Shown one piece after another: positions 51,598 to 60,772 of a DNA stretch of 64,000 bases (positions are counted from its first letter, which is position 1; each line of letters opens with the position of its first letter). Location of the stretch: NCBI GenBank assembly GCA_036382775.1, contig DASVHD010000038.1, forward strand, positions 50,594 to 114,593, written 5' to 3'. The notes under the pieces were generated by a model. It was not told where the DNA came from. It worked only from the letters and a program-made list of their open reading frames with translations, and searched no databases. The position numbers and the translations under genes were made by a program. This stretch comes from a bacterium (GTDB lineage Bacteria; Hydrothermota; Tepidihabitantia; SM23-42; JAOAFX01).

Positions 51598-53671
51598 GGT
51601 CCACAACGTCGCCAAGACCTTCGGGCTTTCAAGCGACGCCCTGATCAAGCTGCTCGAAGAAATCGGCATCAAGGCTAAGGGCCATATGTCGACCCTCACC
51701 GAAGACGAGATCAATAAATTGAAGGCAAAGATCGCCGAGGAGAAAAGGCGGCTCAGGAAAGAATTCACCAGGCATCACGTCAGCGGCACGAAAGAAAAAC
51801 CGAAAAAGATCAACGAAGCGGAGATCAAGCAAAAGATAAAATCGACCCTCGTGAAGATCGAGCGGCGGGAAACTAAGAAACATTACCGCAAAGAGGAAAC
51901 GACACCGGCCCGCCAGGTCGCACAGCAAAAGGTCGTGGAAGTCACTGATTTCATGACCGTTGCCGAATTAGCGCAGGCGCTCGACGTAACGCCCAGCGAA
52001 GTGATCAAGAAATGCCTCGATCTGGGGGTCATGGCAAGTCTTAACCAACGTCTTGATCTCGATACGATATCCGTGCTCTGCGATGAATTCAAGTGCGTCA
52101 TGAAATCCGTTACTGTGGAACAACACATCGCGCCGGAAGAACAGGGCGAGGTCGTTGAACGTCCGCCGGTCGTAACCATGATGGGCCACGTCGACCACGG
52201 CAAGACAACGCTGCTGGACGCCATCACCAAGTTGCGCATCGCGGAAACCGAGTACGGCCGGATCACGGAAAAGATGAGGGCTCACCAGATCGTCTACCAT
52301 GACAAGAAAATAACTTTCTTCGATACGCCGGGTCATGAGGCATTCACCAGCATGCGGGCGCGCGGCGCTCAGGTCACGGACATTGTCGTGCTCGTCGTGG
52401 CCGCCGATGACGGGGTCATGCCGCAGACGATCGAAGCGATCGACCACGCCCGGGCCGCGAACGTCCCGATGATCGTCGCGATCAACAAGATCGATTCGCC
52501 CAAAGCCAACGTGAACCTGGTAAAGACGCAGCTCGCAAAAGCCAACGTCATCGTCGAGGATTTCGGCGGCAAGGCGATAAGCGTTGAAACATCGGCGATC
52601 AAGAATCAGGGCGTAACCGACCTGCTCGACGCGATCCTGGTCAAGGCCGAGGAACTCGGCCTTAAAGCCCCTCTTCAAAAGAAAGCCAAAGGCGTTGTCA
52701 TCGAAGCGAAACAGGAACGGGGTAAGGGAAATGTATCGACCGTTCTTGTCCAGGAAGGCGTGCTCAGACGCGGTGATCCCTTTGTCTGCGGCTCGCTATC
52801 AGGACGGGTCCGCGAGATGCTGAACGAAAAGGGAGAACGCGTGGCAGAAGCCGGTCCTTCAACGCCGGTCTTTGTGCTCGGTTTCGGCGGTCTGCCCCAG
52901 GCGGGCGAACCATTCCTCGTCGTCGATGATGAACGCCAGGCGCGCGATCTGGCTTACCAGCGGGAAATGCTGGAGCGAAGCCGGAAAATGAAAGTGGCCA
53001 AGGCAAAGGTCACGCTGCTCGACCTACAAGAAAAGATCAAGAGTGGCGAAATGAAAGAATTAAGGATCCTGTTGAAGACCGATACGGCCGGTTCGCTCGA
53101 GGTACTCGACGAGAAACTTAATGAACTGACCATGGAAGAGGTCAGCATCAACATTATCCATAAAGGCGTCGGCAAGATCAGTGTATCCGACATCCTCCTG
53201 GCCGAGGTGACCGGTTCGATCTGCGTCGGTTTTCACGTGGGACCGGACACCAACGCCCTGGAAGCCGCCGAGCGCGAGGGGGTCGAAATACGAACCTATC
53301 GCCTGATCTACGAGGCGCTTGAAGACATCCGCGCCGCGATGGTCGGCATGCTCGAACCCAAGATCCAGGAGATCCTGATCGGCGAGGCCGAAGTGCGCGA
53401 AGTGTTCAACATCACCAAATTGGGACTGGTGGCAGGCAGCTATGTCAAGGACGGAAAGGTCATCCGCAACGCGATCGCTTCGATCCTGCGCAACAACAAG
53501 GAAATTGAGCGCGCCAAGATCACATCCCTAAAACGGTTCAAGGATGATGTTAAGGAAGTCGTCGCTGGCTATGAATGCGGCATTGGATTTGAAAACGTCG
53601 CGGACCTTGAAAAAGGTGATACCATCCAGTTCTACAAGGTGGAAGAAGTACAAAAGACCGATGCCGGATAA
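51584..53671 (+). CDS. infB: translation initiation factor IF-2
   Basis: The 695-residue GTPase brings fMet-tRNA to the 30S subunit. It has an IF2_N domain ([23 protein letters not shown]), a short Lys-rich linker, and a second IF2_N-like piece ([24 protein letters not shown]). The G domain is [18 protein letters not shown] (G1), DTPGHEAFT (G3) and AINKID (G4). The C-terminal beta-barrels contain [21 protein letters not shown]. The N-terminal region is short, as in compact IF-2 proteins. ylxP starts inside its last codons. Confidence 0.96.
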   Translation: MSSNKVHNVAKTFGLSSDALIKLLEEIGIKAKGHMSTLTEDEINKLKAKIAEEKRRLRKEFTRHHVSGTKEKPKKINEAEIKQKIKSTLVKIERRETKKHYRKEETTPARQVAQQKVVEVTDFMTVAELAQALDVTPSEVIKKCLDLGVMASLNQRLDLDTISVLCDEFKCVMKSVTVEQHIAPEEQGEVVERPPVVTMMGHVDHGKTTLLDAITKLRIAETEYGRITEKMRAHQIVYHDKKITFFDTPGHEAFTSMRARGAQVTDIVVLVVAADDGVMPQTIEAIDHARAANVPMIVAINKIDSPKANVNLVKTQLAKANVIVEDFGGKAISVETSAIKNQGVTDLLDAILVKAEELGLKAPLQKKAKGVVIEAKQERGKGNVSTVLVQEGVLRRGDPFVCGSLSGRVREMLNEKGERVAEAGPSTPVFVLGFGGLPQAGEPFLVVDDERQARDLAYQREMLERSRKMKVAKAKVTLLDLQEKIKSGEMKELRILLKTDTAGSLEVLDEKLNELTMEEVSINIIHKGVGKISVSDILLAEVTGSICVGFHVGPDTNALEAAEREGVEIRTYRLIYEALEDIRAAMVGMLEPKIQEILIGEAEVREVFNITKLGLVAGSYVKDGKVIRNAIASILRNNKEIERAKITSLKRFKDDVKEVVAGYECGIGFENVADLEKGDTIQFYKVEEVQKTDAG

Positions 53672-53966
53672 ATGTTTCGTGGGCTATTGCAGCGTCGACC
53701 TGTTGATCGAGAACAGCCAGTCCCTCAAGGACAAACGCCGGGTCATCGCCAGTCTGAAAAAAAAGATCCATAACCAATTCAACGTATCGGTCTGCGAGTA
53801 TGGAGATCTGTCATTGTGGCAGCGGACCCAGCTTGGCCTGGTTACCTGCAGCAACGACCAGCGGATCGTTGATTCGATCCTGAGAGAAGCGACTGAATAC
53901 ATTCAAAGAAGCGGCGTTGTGACCCTGCTAAACTCCAAATCCACGGTCATCCCGGCGGACGTATGA
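53661..53966 (+). CDS. ylxP: DUF503/YlxP-like protein
   Basis: The 101-residue protein [20 protein letters not shown] has the DUF503 hallmark SLKDKRRVIASLKKKIHNQFNVSVCE, then LWQRTQLGLVTCSND. B. subtilis YlxP lies at the same place between infB and rbfA and is linked to ribosome assembly, but its biochemical role is unclear. The ATG at 53661 overlaps the infB stop by 11 nt; longer in-frame starts lie within infB. rbfA follows after 31 nt. Confidence 0.88.
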   Translation: MPDKCFVGYCSVDLLIENSQSLKDKRRVIASLKKKIHNQFNVSVCEYGDLSLWQRTQLGLVTCSNDQRIVDSILREATEYIQRSGVVTLLNSKSTVIPADV

Positions 53967-53997
53967 ACGCGGCTGCCGTCCAAAAAGTACTCTAACC

Positions 53998-54336
53998 ATG
54001 CGCGCCGAGCGAGTCGCTGCGCAGTTGGCGAAAGAACTGTCCGTGATCGTCAGCCGCGAGGTGAACGACCCGCGGCTGGGATTTGTGACCATCACGAAAG
54101 TATTCCTGACGCCGGACCTGAAAAACGCGATAATTTTTTTTACAACCATGGGAGATAAGAAGAGCGACCTGAAGACCCTGGAACACGCAAAAGGATTTGT
54201 CAGAACGCTGCTTGCCCAGCGGGTCAGCCTCAGGTTCATCCCCGAGATCGAGTTTCGGCTCGATGAAAGCTATGAGTATGAACAAAAAATGGAAAAACTT
54301 TTTGAACAGCTGGATAAGGACCATAAAAAAGAATGA
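53998..54336 (+). CDS. rbfA: ribosome-binding factor A
   Basis: The 112-residue KH-type protein assists late 30S assembly and 16S 5'-end maturation. It starts MRAERVAAQLAKELSVIVSR and has VNDPRLGFVTITKVFLTPDLKNAIIFF and LLAQRVSLRFIPEIEFRLDESYEYE, all family landmarks. The 3' end overlaps nrnA by about 60 nt, an unusually long overlap. Confidence 0.95.
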   Translation: MRAERVAAQLAKELSVIVSREVNDPRLGFVTITKVFLTPDLKNAIIFFTTMGDKKSDLKTLEHAKGFVRTLLAQRVSLRFIPEIEFRLDESYEYEQKMEKLFEQLDKDHKKE

Positions 54337-55267
54337 CCGCATCCTTATCGGCACGCACATAGATCCGGACAGCGACGGCATTTGCGCGGCGTTATGCGGC
54401 GCCGCGCTGGTCGAACATTTCACTAGAACAAAACCCCAGTTGTATTGTCAATCCGTGGTGCCATCCAAGCATTCATTCCTGATGGACGGCCGCGCCTTTC
54501 TTAACCGCCTGCCGGCGTTCGACCTGCTTATTGCCGTAGACTCGGCCGGCATTGACCGGGTGATCCCGGAAGATCATTTTAAAAAGATCCCCTGGAAACA
54601 TAAAACCATCATCAATATCGACCACCACCGGAGCAATGACGGGTTCGGAGATGTCAACTACGTGGATGAAAAAGCATCTTCCGCATGCGAGATCATATAC
54701 CGCATGTTCAAGGACCTAAAGGTCCCAATCACATCAAAGACTGCGGGGATCTTTTACAGCGGGATATACATCGAAACCGGAGGTTTCGCGTATCCTAACA
54801 CAACCAACAGCGTGTTCGCGGTAGTGTCCGACCTGGTCAGCCGGGGGGTACAGCCATCGACGCTGGTTAAAAATCTGCACGGCAGAACGCTCCAGGGCAC
54901 CCGCCTCCTGAGCGCGGTTCTCGACACCATCAAGATCAAAAAAGGCATCGGCGTTATGCATTTGTCGCTCGTGATGCTCGCCGAAACCGGCGCCCGGATG
55001 TCGGATTCCGAGCATTTCCTTTCTTTTCTACAGGCGATCACCGATGTCCACGTATCGGTGTTCCTGCGCGAGGAAAAGCGCGGGACGCGTGTCAGCTTGC
55101 GCAGCGACGGCCTGGTCGATGTGAATGAAGTGGCACGCCGGTTCGGCGGCGGCGGGCACCGGATGGCTGCCGGCATGCGTATGCCGCAAAAAATGACGAT
55201 CGCCCAAAAACTGGTCCTCGCTGAGATCAGCCGGCATCTGAACGCGGACCGGCCCCGGCGTAAGTGA
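54278..55267 (+). CDS. nrnA: DHH-family phosphoesterase, NrnA-like oligoribonuclease/pAp phosphatase
   Basis: The protein of about 329 residues has DHH motifs in order: LIGTHIDPDSDGICAAL (I), LLIAVDSAG (II), NIDHHRSND (III) and the DHHA1 GGGGHRMAAG motif. NrnA degrades 2-5-mer RNAs (nanoRNA) and pAp, using manganese. It lies after rbfA as in many genomes. The start is uncertain: in-frame ATGs at 54272 and 54278 are both inside the rbfA gene, and homology favours a start near KKWKNFLNSW. Confidence 0.9.
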   Translation: MNKKWKNFLNSWIRTIKKNDRILIGTHIDPDSDGICAALCGAALVEHFTRTKPQLYCQSVVPSKHSFLMDGRAFLNRLPAFDLLIAVDSAGIDRVIPEDHFKKIPWKHKTIINIDHHRSNDGFGDVNYVDEKASSACEIIYRMFKDLKVPITSKTAGIFYSGIYIETGGFAYPNTTNSVFAVVSDLVSRGVQPSTLVKNLHGRTLQGTRLLSAVLDTIKIKKGIGVMHLSLVMLAETGARMSDSEHFLSFLQAITDVHVSVFLREEKRGTRVSLRSDGLVDVNEVARRFGGGGHRMAAGMRMPQKMTIAQKLVLAEISRHLNADRPRRK

Positions 55268-55316
55268 AACAACACTGTTTGTTACGCGATACATTCCCGG
55301 TACCAGGAATAAGAAA

Positions 55317-56195
55317 ATGAAAATACTGCCAAGCGTGCGTGACGATATCACCCGCGAAGCGGTCTGCGTGGTGGGCGGTTTTGACGGTGTCCACCGCGGG
55401 CATCAGGCGCTGATCCAACGTGCGCTGGAGCTGGCTGGCACGCAGAAAAAAACCGGTGTCATAACGTTCGATCCCCTACCCATCTTTGTTCTTAAAACCA
55501 AGGAAATATTTTACCTGACGCCCCGGTGTGAAAAAGAAAAGCTGCTGGAGGTACTCGGACTTGATTTTATTTTTTACATCGACTTCACCGCGGAGTTCGC
55601 GGGTTTGACCCCCGAATCGTTCGCAAAGTACGTTCATAAAATGATCGCGCCGGCTTGGATTGTCGTCGGCGAGAACTTTCACTTTGGAAAGGACCGTAAG
55701 GGCTCGGCCAAGATCCTCAAAGACCTCGCGTCAGGAATGTTTGAAGTCGATATCGTACCGAAGGTCAAGGACGAAGGCACGATCTCCAGCACCCGGATCC
55801 GCGAACTCCTCCTGCTCGGCAACATCAAGGCGGCTAACCACCTTCTGGGCAGGGAATACGCAATCCACGGAGCGGTGGTCAAGGGGAAAGGAAAAGGCAC
55901 GCATCTCGGTTTCCCCACCATAAACTTGCAGGTCGAGCAGGAAAAACTGCTGCCTCTTGATGGCGTCTACAAAGTAACGGTATTATTTGATAATGAAGAA
56001 CACCTGGGCGGAATGTTCTGCCGTCACGGGTTGGTTGAAGTTCACATTATTGATTTCACCGGCGATCTTTATGATATTCCGGTCCAGGTAAGGATCCTGG
56101 AACGCATCAGGGATATCCGGCATTTTGCCGATGACGCTGCGCTGCGAACCGCGATCGCGCGGGATATTAAAAAAGTAAGCAACCTGCACCCTTAA
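55317..56195 (+). CDS. ribF: bifunctional riboflavin kinase/FAD synthetase RibF
   Basis: The 292-residue enzyme makes FMN and then FAD. The N-terminal nucleotidyltransferase part has VVGGFDGVHRGHQALI (GxFDGVHxGH), VGENFHFGKDRKGSA and ISSTRIRELLLLGNI. The C-terminal flavokinase part has GKGTHLGFPTINLQ and VEVHIIDFTGDLYD. It is the last gene of the proS-ribF run. In many bacteria truB sits between nrnA and ribF; here that slot is a 49-nt gap. A hairpin follows at 56231-56249. Confidence 0.93.
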   Translation: MKILPSVRDDITREAVCVVGGFDGVHRGHQALIQRALELAGTQKKTGVITFDPLPIFVLKTKEIFYLTPRCEKEKLLEVLGLDFIFYIDFTAEFAGLTPESFAKYVHKMIAPAWIVVGENFHFGKDRKGSAKILKDLASGMFEVDIVPKVKDEGTISSTRIRELLLLGNIKAANHLLGREYAIHGAVVKGKGKGTHLGFPTINLQVEQEKLLPLDGVYKVTVLFDNEEHLGGMFCRHGLVEVHIIDFTGDLYDIPVQVRILERIRDIRHFADDAALRTAIARDIKKVSNLHP

Positions 56196-56230
56196 AATCG
56201 TAACCTTCAGGTCCGTTCAAAATCCTGCAA

Positions 56231-56249
56231 ATGCAGTCAGAGACTGCAT
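56231..56249. terminator. perfect hairpin between ribF and rpoN
   Basis: ATGCAGTC-AGA-GACTGCAT: 8-bp perfect arms, 3-nt loop, no U-tract, ending 3 nt before the -35 box of the rpoN promoter. It could be a terminator for the operon, an operator for rpoN, or both. Confidence 0.5.
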
Positions 56250-56252
56250 CCC

Positions 56253-56280
56253 TTGACAATGCGTGCCTCGTGATTATAAT
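56253..56280 (+). promoter_or_regulatory. sigma-70-type promoter for rpoN
   Basis: TTGACA (56253-56258), a 16-bp spacer and TATAAT (56275-56280). The ATG is at 56294, so the leader is only about 6 nt. Confidence 0.7.
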
Positions 56281-56293
56281 ATTATGAAGACTT

Positions 56294-57679
56294 ATGATCA
56301 AAAAATACCCAACGCTTCAAAACCGGCACGAAGTCAAGCAGTATCTGCTGCCCACTCTGACCTACTACCTCCGCCTGCTGGAACTTCCCAACCTTGAACT
56401 TGAAACAATAATCAGGCAGGCGCTCGAGGAGAATCAGGTCCTGGAGGAAGTACCGCAGGACGAGGACACATCATCTGAAGAAACGCCGGCTACCGATGAC
56501 AAAACCGGCGATACCGGAAAAGAAAAGGATGATTTTTCAATCCTGGAACTTTTTTCCGAGGCATCGACCGTCTCGACGGAACCGGTCGACGATGAATTCG
56601 ATCCGCTGGACAACGCACCAGCGGATAGTGATCCGTTGTACTCCCACCTCCAGCGCCAGGCCGAAAGAAAATTCACGGGCAAGGACCTGGCGATCGCCGA
56701 GCTGATCATCAGTAATATAGAAGAAGACGGATACCTGGCCGCCTCGCCCGAAGAGATGGCTCAAGAGGACTACGATATCAGCGATATAAATAGGATCATC
56801 AGGGAGATCCAGCGGTTCGACCCGGTCGGATGCGCATGGCGCGACATAAAGGAACCGCTGCTTGCCCAACTCGAAGCGGGCGGCTATGCTCCCGACAGCA
56901 TTGAATACATGCTGGTCAGGGACCACCTCGGCGAATTGAAACATAACCACGCTTCGGGTTTAATCAACTCGCTGAACATTTCGGAAGAACAGTATCTGAA
57001 AGCCAAGAAAGCCATAATGAAACTGAATCCGTGCCCCGGTCTTCAGTGTTCAGCCGCAATGCCCAGGTATGTCGTGCCGGATTTTGTCATTAAGTGGCAG
57101 GACAACCAGCTGATCGGGCATCTGAACGATAATGACAGCTCCCGCATCAGGGTCAAAACCTATTACCTGGAAATGCTCAAGAACAAGGCGAACCTGAAAC
57201 CGGAGGAATATGAGTTCATCAAGAAAAAAGCCCAGTCTGCTCAGAACTTGATCATCGCCATTGAACAAAGGCGCAAAACCCTGCATAAGATCGTGAATCA
57301 GCTCTTGGAATACCAGCGGGACTTCTTTGAACGCGGTCCCGGCAATATGCGGCCCATAACCATGACCGAATTCGCCGGCATGCTCAATGTAAATCCCTCG
57401 ACGATATCGCGCGCGATCGCCAACAAATATCTGGAATCGCCGTGGGGCATTCACAAGATGAAGTATTTTTTCAGCGCGCCGGTCGCCAAGATCGACAAAC
57501 GGCTGATCCACGAAAAGATCAAGAACATTATCGCTCAGGAAGACAATTCGGCGCCCCTTTCGGACGCCCAGATCGCCAAGAAATTAAGCCGGGAGGGCAT
57601 CATTCTTTCCCGGCGGACCGTGACCAAGTACCGCGAACTACTCAATATCCAGGCTCAACAGTTCAGACGCAAGATCTGA
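56294..57679 (+). CDS. rpoN: RNA polymerase sigma-54 factor RpoN
   Basis: The 461-residue protein has region I (QYLLPTLTYYLRLLELPNLELETII, the LxxLP-rich activator-interaction segment), an acidic region II (about 55-110), and the core-binding region III (DLAIAELIISNIEEDGYLAAS). The DNA-binding domain has MTEFAGMLNVNPSTISRAIANKY and an RpoN box at about 439-448 reading SRRTVTKYRE (consensus ARRTVxKYRE). Transcription by sigma-54 needs an NtrC-type ATPase such as the one encoded at 2401. The leader is only a few nucleotides. Confidence 0.95.
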   Translation: MIKKYPTLQNRHEVKQYLLPTLTYYLRLLELPNLELETIIRQALEENQVLEEVPQDEDTSSEETPATDDKTGDTGKEKDDFSILELFSEASTVSTEPVDDEFDPLDNAPADSDPLYSHLQRQAERKFTGKDLAIAELIISNIEEDGYLAASPEEMAQEDYDISDINRIIREIQRFDPVGCAWRDIKEPLLAQLEAGGYAPDSIEYMLVRDHLGELKHNHASGLINSLNISEEQYLKAKKAIMKLNPCPGLQCSAAMPRYVVPDFVIKWQDNQLIGHLNDNDSSRIRVKTYYLEMLKNKANLKPEEYEFIKKKAQSAQNLIIAIEQRRKTLHKIVNQLLEYQRDFFERGPGNMRPITMTEFAGMLNVNPSTISRAIANKYLESPWGIHKMKYFFSAPVAKIDKRLIHEKIKNIIAQEDNSAPLSDAQIAKKLSREGIILSRRTVTKYRELLNIQAQQFRRKI

Positions 57680-57745
57680 GCGCTGGATCTCTTCAGCACA
57701 AACTATTTGTTTAATATGTTGCGGTGGTCAAAAAGGGATTGAACG

Positions 57746-57769
57746 GATCATACCAGTTAGGGTATGATC
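57746..57769. terminator. bidirectional hairpin terminator between rpoN and rpmA
   Basis: GATCATACC-AGTTAG-GGTATGATC: 9-bp perfect stem between convergent genes, overlapping the rpmA stop codon. A T-rich run (ATACTATTCTTTT) follows on the plus strand. Confidence 0.6.
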
Positions 57770-58008
57770 GATACTATTCTTTTGCCGCCTTTTCGGTATG
57801 CAAATTGGACCCGGCCCGGAACCAGCGCATAAAGCGTAAAGTCGTTGCCGACGCCGATGTTCATGCCTGGATGGATCCGCGTTCCGCGCTGCCGCACGAT
57901 GATCGTGCCCGCATTAACCTGATGGCCGTCAAACCTTTTCACGCCCAGCCTCTTGCCGGCTGAATCTCGTCCGTTTTTCGCAGTACCGGTACCTTTTTTA
58001 TGTGCCAT
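57757..58008 (-). CDS. rpmA: 50S ribosomal protein L27
   Basis: The 83-residue protein starts [20 protein letters not shown] and continues [34 protein letters not shown] and an extended C-terminus. It has the ordinary N-terminus without the cleaved extension of Firmicutes. It follows rplU after 28 nt. Its stop lies within the hairpin at 57746-57769. Confidence 0.97.
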   Translation of the reverse strand: MAHKKGTGTAKNGRDSAGKRLGVKRFDGHQVNAGTIIVRQRGTRIHPGMNIGVGNDFTLYALVPGRVQFAYRKGGKRIVSIIP

Positions 58009-58036
58009 TTATCCTCCTAATATGTTCCCTGTAGCC

Positions 58037-58357
58037 TTAATCTTTTTTCACGATGATATCGGTGATCTCGACTTCAGTAAAATCTTGCCGGTGCCCGTGT
58101 TTGCGGCGATAGTTCTCCCGCCGCGTGAATTTGAAACCCATGACTTTGGATGATTTCCCGTGTTTCTTAACCAAACCCTTAACCTTAACGCCGTCGACAT
58201 AGGGCTTGCCTACGACCGTATTGCCGTTTTCCTTGAACATCAGGACCTTGTCGAATTCGATATTTTTCCCGGGTTCTCCGATGCGGGCCGGGATTTTAAT
58301 GTTCTCGCCTTTGGTCACGACATATTGAACGCCGTTGGTATTAATGACCGCGAACAT
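58037..58357 (-). CDS. rplU: 50S ribosomal protein L21
   Basis: The 106-residue protein: MFAVINTNGVQYVVTKGENI, FDKVLMFKENGNTVVGKPYV and the conserved GFKFTRRENYRRKHGHRQ, which contacts 23S rRNA. Its ATG shares one base with the secG stop (TAATG), and the GGAGG ribosome-binding site lies inside the end of secG. Operon secG-rplU-rpmA. Confidence 0.96.
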   Translation of the reverse strand: MFAVINTNGVQYVVTKGENIKIPARIGEPGKNIEFDKVLMFKENGNTVVGKPYVDGVKVKGLVKKHGKSSKVMGFKFTRRENYRRKHGHRQDFTEVEITDIIVKKD

Positions 58358-58725
58358 TATTTACCTCCTTCAGTGCCCGTACCTGTACCCGGTTCGTGGG
58401 GGATCACCGGGCCGCCCTCGGTTGGTATGCCTGTCCCCTCTTCCGCGGGTAATTCCGTCTCCAATCCCTTTTGCACCGCGCTCTTCGCACTGGGCCGCCG
58501 TGATAGCAGAACCAGCGAAAGCGAGGTGACGAAAAATCCGATCGCCAGACCTGATGTCAATTTAATGAAAAACGGGGTCGAGCCCTTGCCGCCAAACAAC
58601 GCATCCGTGCCGCCGCCGCCGCCGAAAACGCTGGACATGCCGGCGCCGCGCGACTGCTGAAGCAAAACAACGATGATCAGCAGGACGCAGATCAAAACAT
58701 GAATGACCAAGATTATTCCGTACAT
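58357..58725 (-). CDS. secG: preprotein translocase subunit SecG
   Basis: The 122-residue membrane protein has two hydrophobic helices: ILVIHVLICVLLIIVVLLQQ and FFIKLTSGLAIGFFVTSLSLVLL. Between them is the SecG loop QQSRGAGMSSVFGGGGGTDALFG. The tail is Gly/Glu/Pro-rich and low in complexity (EEGTGIPTEGG, PGTGTGTEGGK), beyond the family core. SecG assists SecYE/SecA export. It lies downstream of gap-pgk-tpiA but has its own promoter. Confidence 0.94.
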   Translation of the reverse strand: MYGIILVIHVLICVLLIIVVLLQQSRGAGMSSVFGGGGGTDALFGGKGSTPFFIKLTSGLAIGFFVTSLSLVLLSRRPSAKSAVQKGLETELPAEEGTGIPTEGGPVIPHEPGTGTGTEGGK

Positions 58726-58791
58726 TATATCTCCTTCAAGTATTTCATTCGATTTCTTTTCAAAATATCAGCGATATTTCAACAGATTTTA

Positions 58792-58819
58792 ATTATACAT
58801 ATTGGCTTCAAAAAGTCAA
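58792..58819 (-). promoter_or_regulatory. sigma-70-type promoter for secG-rplU-rpmA
   Basis: Minus strand TTGACT (58819-58814), a 16-bp spacer and TATAAT (58797-58792). Confidence 0.7.
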
Positions 58820-58861
58820 GGGTTTATCTGAAATAACTCAATTACACAATTACATATTAAC

Positions 58862-59590
58862 TTAATAACTATTATATTTAATGATTCTCGCGAATTCTTC
58901 AGCTTTCAGGCTTGCGCCGCCGACCAGCACGCCGTTCAGTTCCTTTTCCTTCATCAGCGTATCTATATTGTCGCCTTTGACGCTGCCGCCGTAAAGTATT
59001 GTCACCGGCTTGTTTATCTGGCTGCGGATGAACTTGTGTGCTTCCGACGCCTGCTGGGGCGTGGCGGTCTTGCCCGTGCCGATCGCCCAGACCGGTTCAT
59101 AGGCAAAGATCATCTTGTGCACTTCGTTCTCAATGCCTTTCAATCCCCGCTGCAGTTGGGTCTTGAGCACTTCCTCGGTCTTACCCTGTTCCCTTTCTTT
59201 CTCGGTCTCGCCGGCGCAAAAGATCGAAATAAGCCCGATCTCGAGCGCCGTCTTAAGTTTTTTGTTTATCCACTCGTCAGTCTCGCCCATGACATGACGT
59301 CTTTCCGAATGCCCGATCAGCACGTATTCGCAGCCAGCGGCTTTTAAGAACAACCCTGAGATCTCGCCCGTGAAAGCTCCGCTTCTTTCCCAGTGCATGT
59401 TCTGACCGCCGAGTTTGAACCTGGTGTTTTTTATTATTTCAGCCACATGAGGCAATGAGGTAAATGGCGGTATCAGAATGACATCGCGGTCCTTTACATC
59501 GCCAGCAAGTTCCAGGAGTTTCAAGACCAGCGCTCTGGATTCTGCTGGGTCCTTGTTCATCTTCCAATTTCCCGCTATGACAGGCACCAT
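58862..59590 (-). CDS. tpiA: triosephosphate isomerase
   Basis: The 242-residue TIM barrel interconverts DHAP and glyceraldehyde 3-phosphate. Landmarks: VIAGNWKMNKD (catalytic Lys), YVLIGHSERRHVMGET (catalytic His region), IFAYEPVWAIGTGKTATPQQ (catalytic Glu and mobile loop) and ILYGGSVKGDNI (phosphate loop). It abuts pgk with no gap, as the third gene of gap-pgk-tpiA. Confidence 0.97.
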   Translation of the reverse strand: MVPVIAGNWKMNKDPAESRALVLKLLELAGDVKDRDVILIPPFTSLPHVAEIIKNTRFKLGGQNMHWERSGAFTGEISGLFLKAAGCEYVLIGHSERRHVMGETDEWINKKLKTALEIGLISIFCAGETEKEREQGKTEEVLKTQLQRGLKGIENEVHKMIFAYEPVWAIGTGKTATPQQASEAHKFIRSQINKPVTILYGGSVKGDNIDTLMKEKELNGVLVGGASLKAEEFARIIKYNSY

Positions 59591-60772
59591 TTATTTCTCC
59601 TTCAGTACTTTAACTCCTGGCAGTTCAATGCCTTCCAGGAATTCCAGCGACGCGCCGCCGCCTGTGGAAACGTGACTGATTTTATCCGCCAGGTTGAATT
59701 TTTCCAGCGCCGCGACCGAATCACCGCCGCCCACGACTGAAACCGCGCCTTTGGCAGTGGCGTCAGCGACCGCCTTAGCGATCTCTACCGTACCCTTGGC
59801 AAACTCTTCGATCTCGAAGATCCCCATGGGACCATTCCAGACAATGGTCTTTGCCTTGCCGATCAGAACCTTAATGTCTCCGATAGATCTGAATCCGATA
59901 TCCACGCCCATCATATCCGCCGGTATCTTATCCGCGGCCACGACGGTTCCTTTAATGCCGGGTTTTGCTTCTTTGGCTACGACGATATCCGCCGGCAGAT
60001 ACAGCTTTTTATCTCCCAGTAGATTTTTTGCCTCAGCGATAAATTCATCCTCACAAAGCGATTTACCGACCGCATAACCCTTTGCCTTGTAGAAGGTAAA
60101 GCACATGCCGCCACCGATCACCAGGTTGTCGACGAGTTTAAGGAGATTTTTCAGTACGCCGATTTTGGTTGATACTTTCGCGCCGCCGATAATCGCCACG
60201 AGCGGTCTTTTCGCACTTTTAAGGACCCCATCGAGATATCGCACTTCCTTTTCCATAAGAAAACCGGCTGCGGGTTCTTTAAAATAATGCGCCATGCCTT
60301 CGGTCGAAGCGTGCGCGCGGTGTGCCGAACCGAAAGCGTCGTTCACGTAGAGATCAGCAAGCGCAGCCAACTCTTCGGCAAAATCGGAATCGTTTTTTTC
60401 TTCCTCGGCGTGGAACCTCAGATTTTCCAGGAGCAGAACATCGCCTTTTTTCAACCCCGTGACGATCTTTTTTACTTCAACGCCCACACAATCGCCGGCA
60501 AACATCACCTTTCTGCCCAGTAATTGTTCAAGCCTTTTTGCCACGGGCGCAAGACTCTGTTTCGGATCGACCTTTCCCTTGGGCCTGCCGAGATGGCTAG
60601 CGAGCACGGGTATGCCGCCGTGCTTTAATATGTACTGGATCGTGTCCAGCGAAGCCTGGATACGCGTGTCGTCAGTAATGTTCATTTTATCATCCAACGG
60701 CACATTGAAATCCACCCGGACAAAGACCTTTTTACCGTCAAACGACAGGTCTTTTACTGACAGCTTCGCCAT
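59591..60772 (-). CDS. pgk: phosphoglycerate kinase
   Basis: The 393-residue protein makes ATP from 1,3-bisphosphoglycerate. Landmarks: KKVFVRVDFNVPLDD, LASHLGRPKGKVDP, LLENLRFHAEEEKND, AIIGGAKVSTKIGVLKNLL, IVWNGPMGIFEIEEFA and SVVGGGDSVAALEKF with ISHVSTGGGASLEFLEG. It begins on the last base of gap and ends one base before tpiA begins. It is not fused to TIM, unlike Thermotoga. Confidence 0.97.
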   Translation of the reverse strand: MAKLSVKDLSFDGKKVFVRVDFNVPLDDKMNITDDTRIQASLDTIQYILKHGGIPVLASHLGRPKGKVDPKQSLAPVAKRLEQLLGRKVMFAGDCVGVEVKKIVTGLKKGDVLLLENLRFHAEEEKNDSDFAEELAALADLYVNDAFGSAHRAHASTEGMAHYFKEPAAGFLMEKEVRYLDGVLKSAKRPLVAIIGGAKVSTKIGVLKNLLKLVDNLVIGGGMCFTFYKAKGYAVGKSLCEDEFIAEAKNLLGDKKLYLPADIVVAKEAKPGIKGTVVAADKIPADMMGVDIGFRSIGDIKVLIGKAKTIVWNGPMGIFEIEEFAKGTVEIAKAVADATAKGAVSVVGGGDSVAALEKFNLADKISHVSTGGGASLEFLEGIELPGVKVLKEK

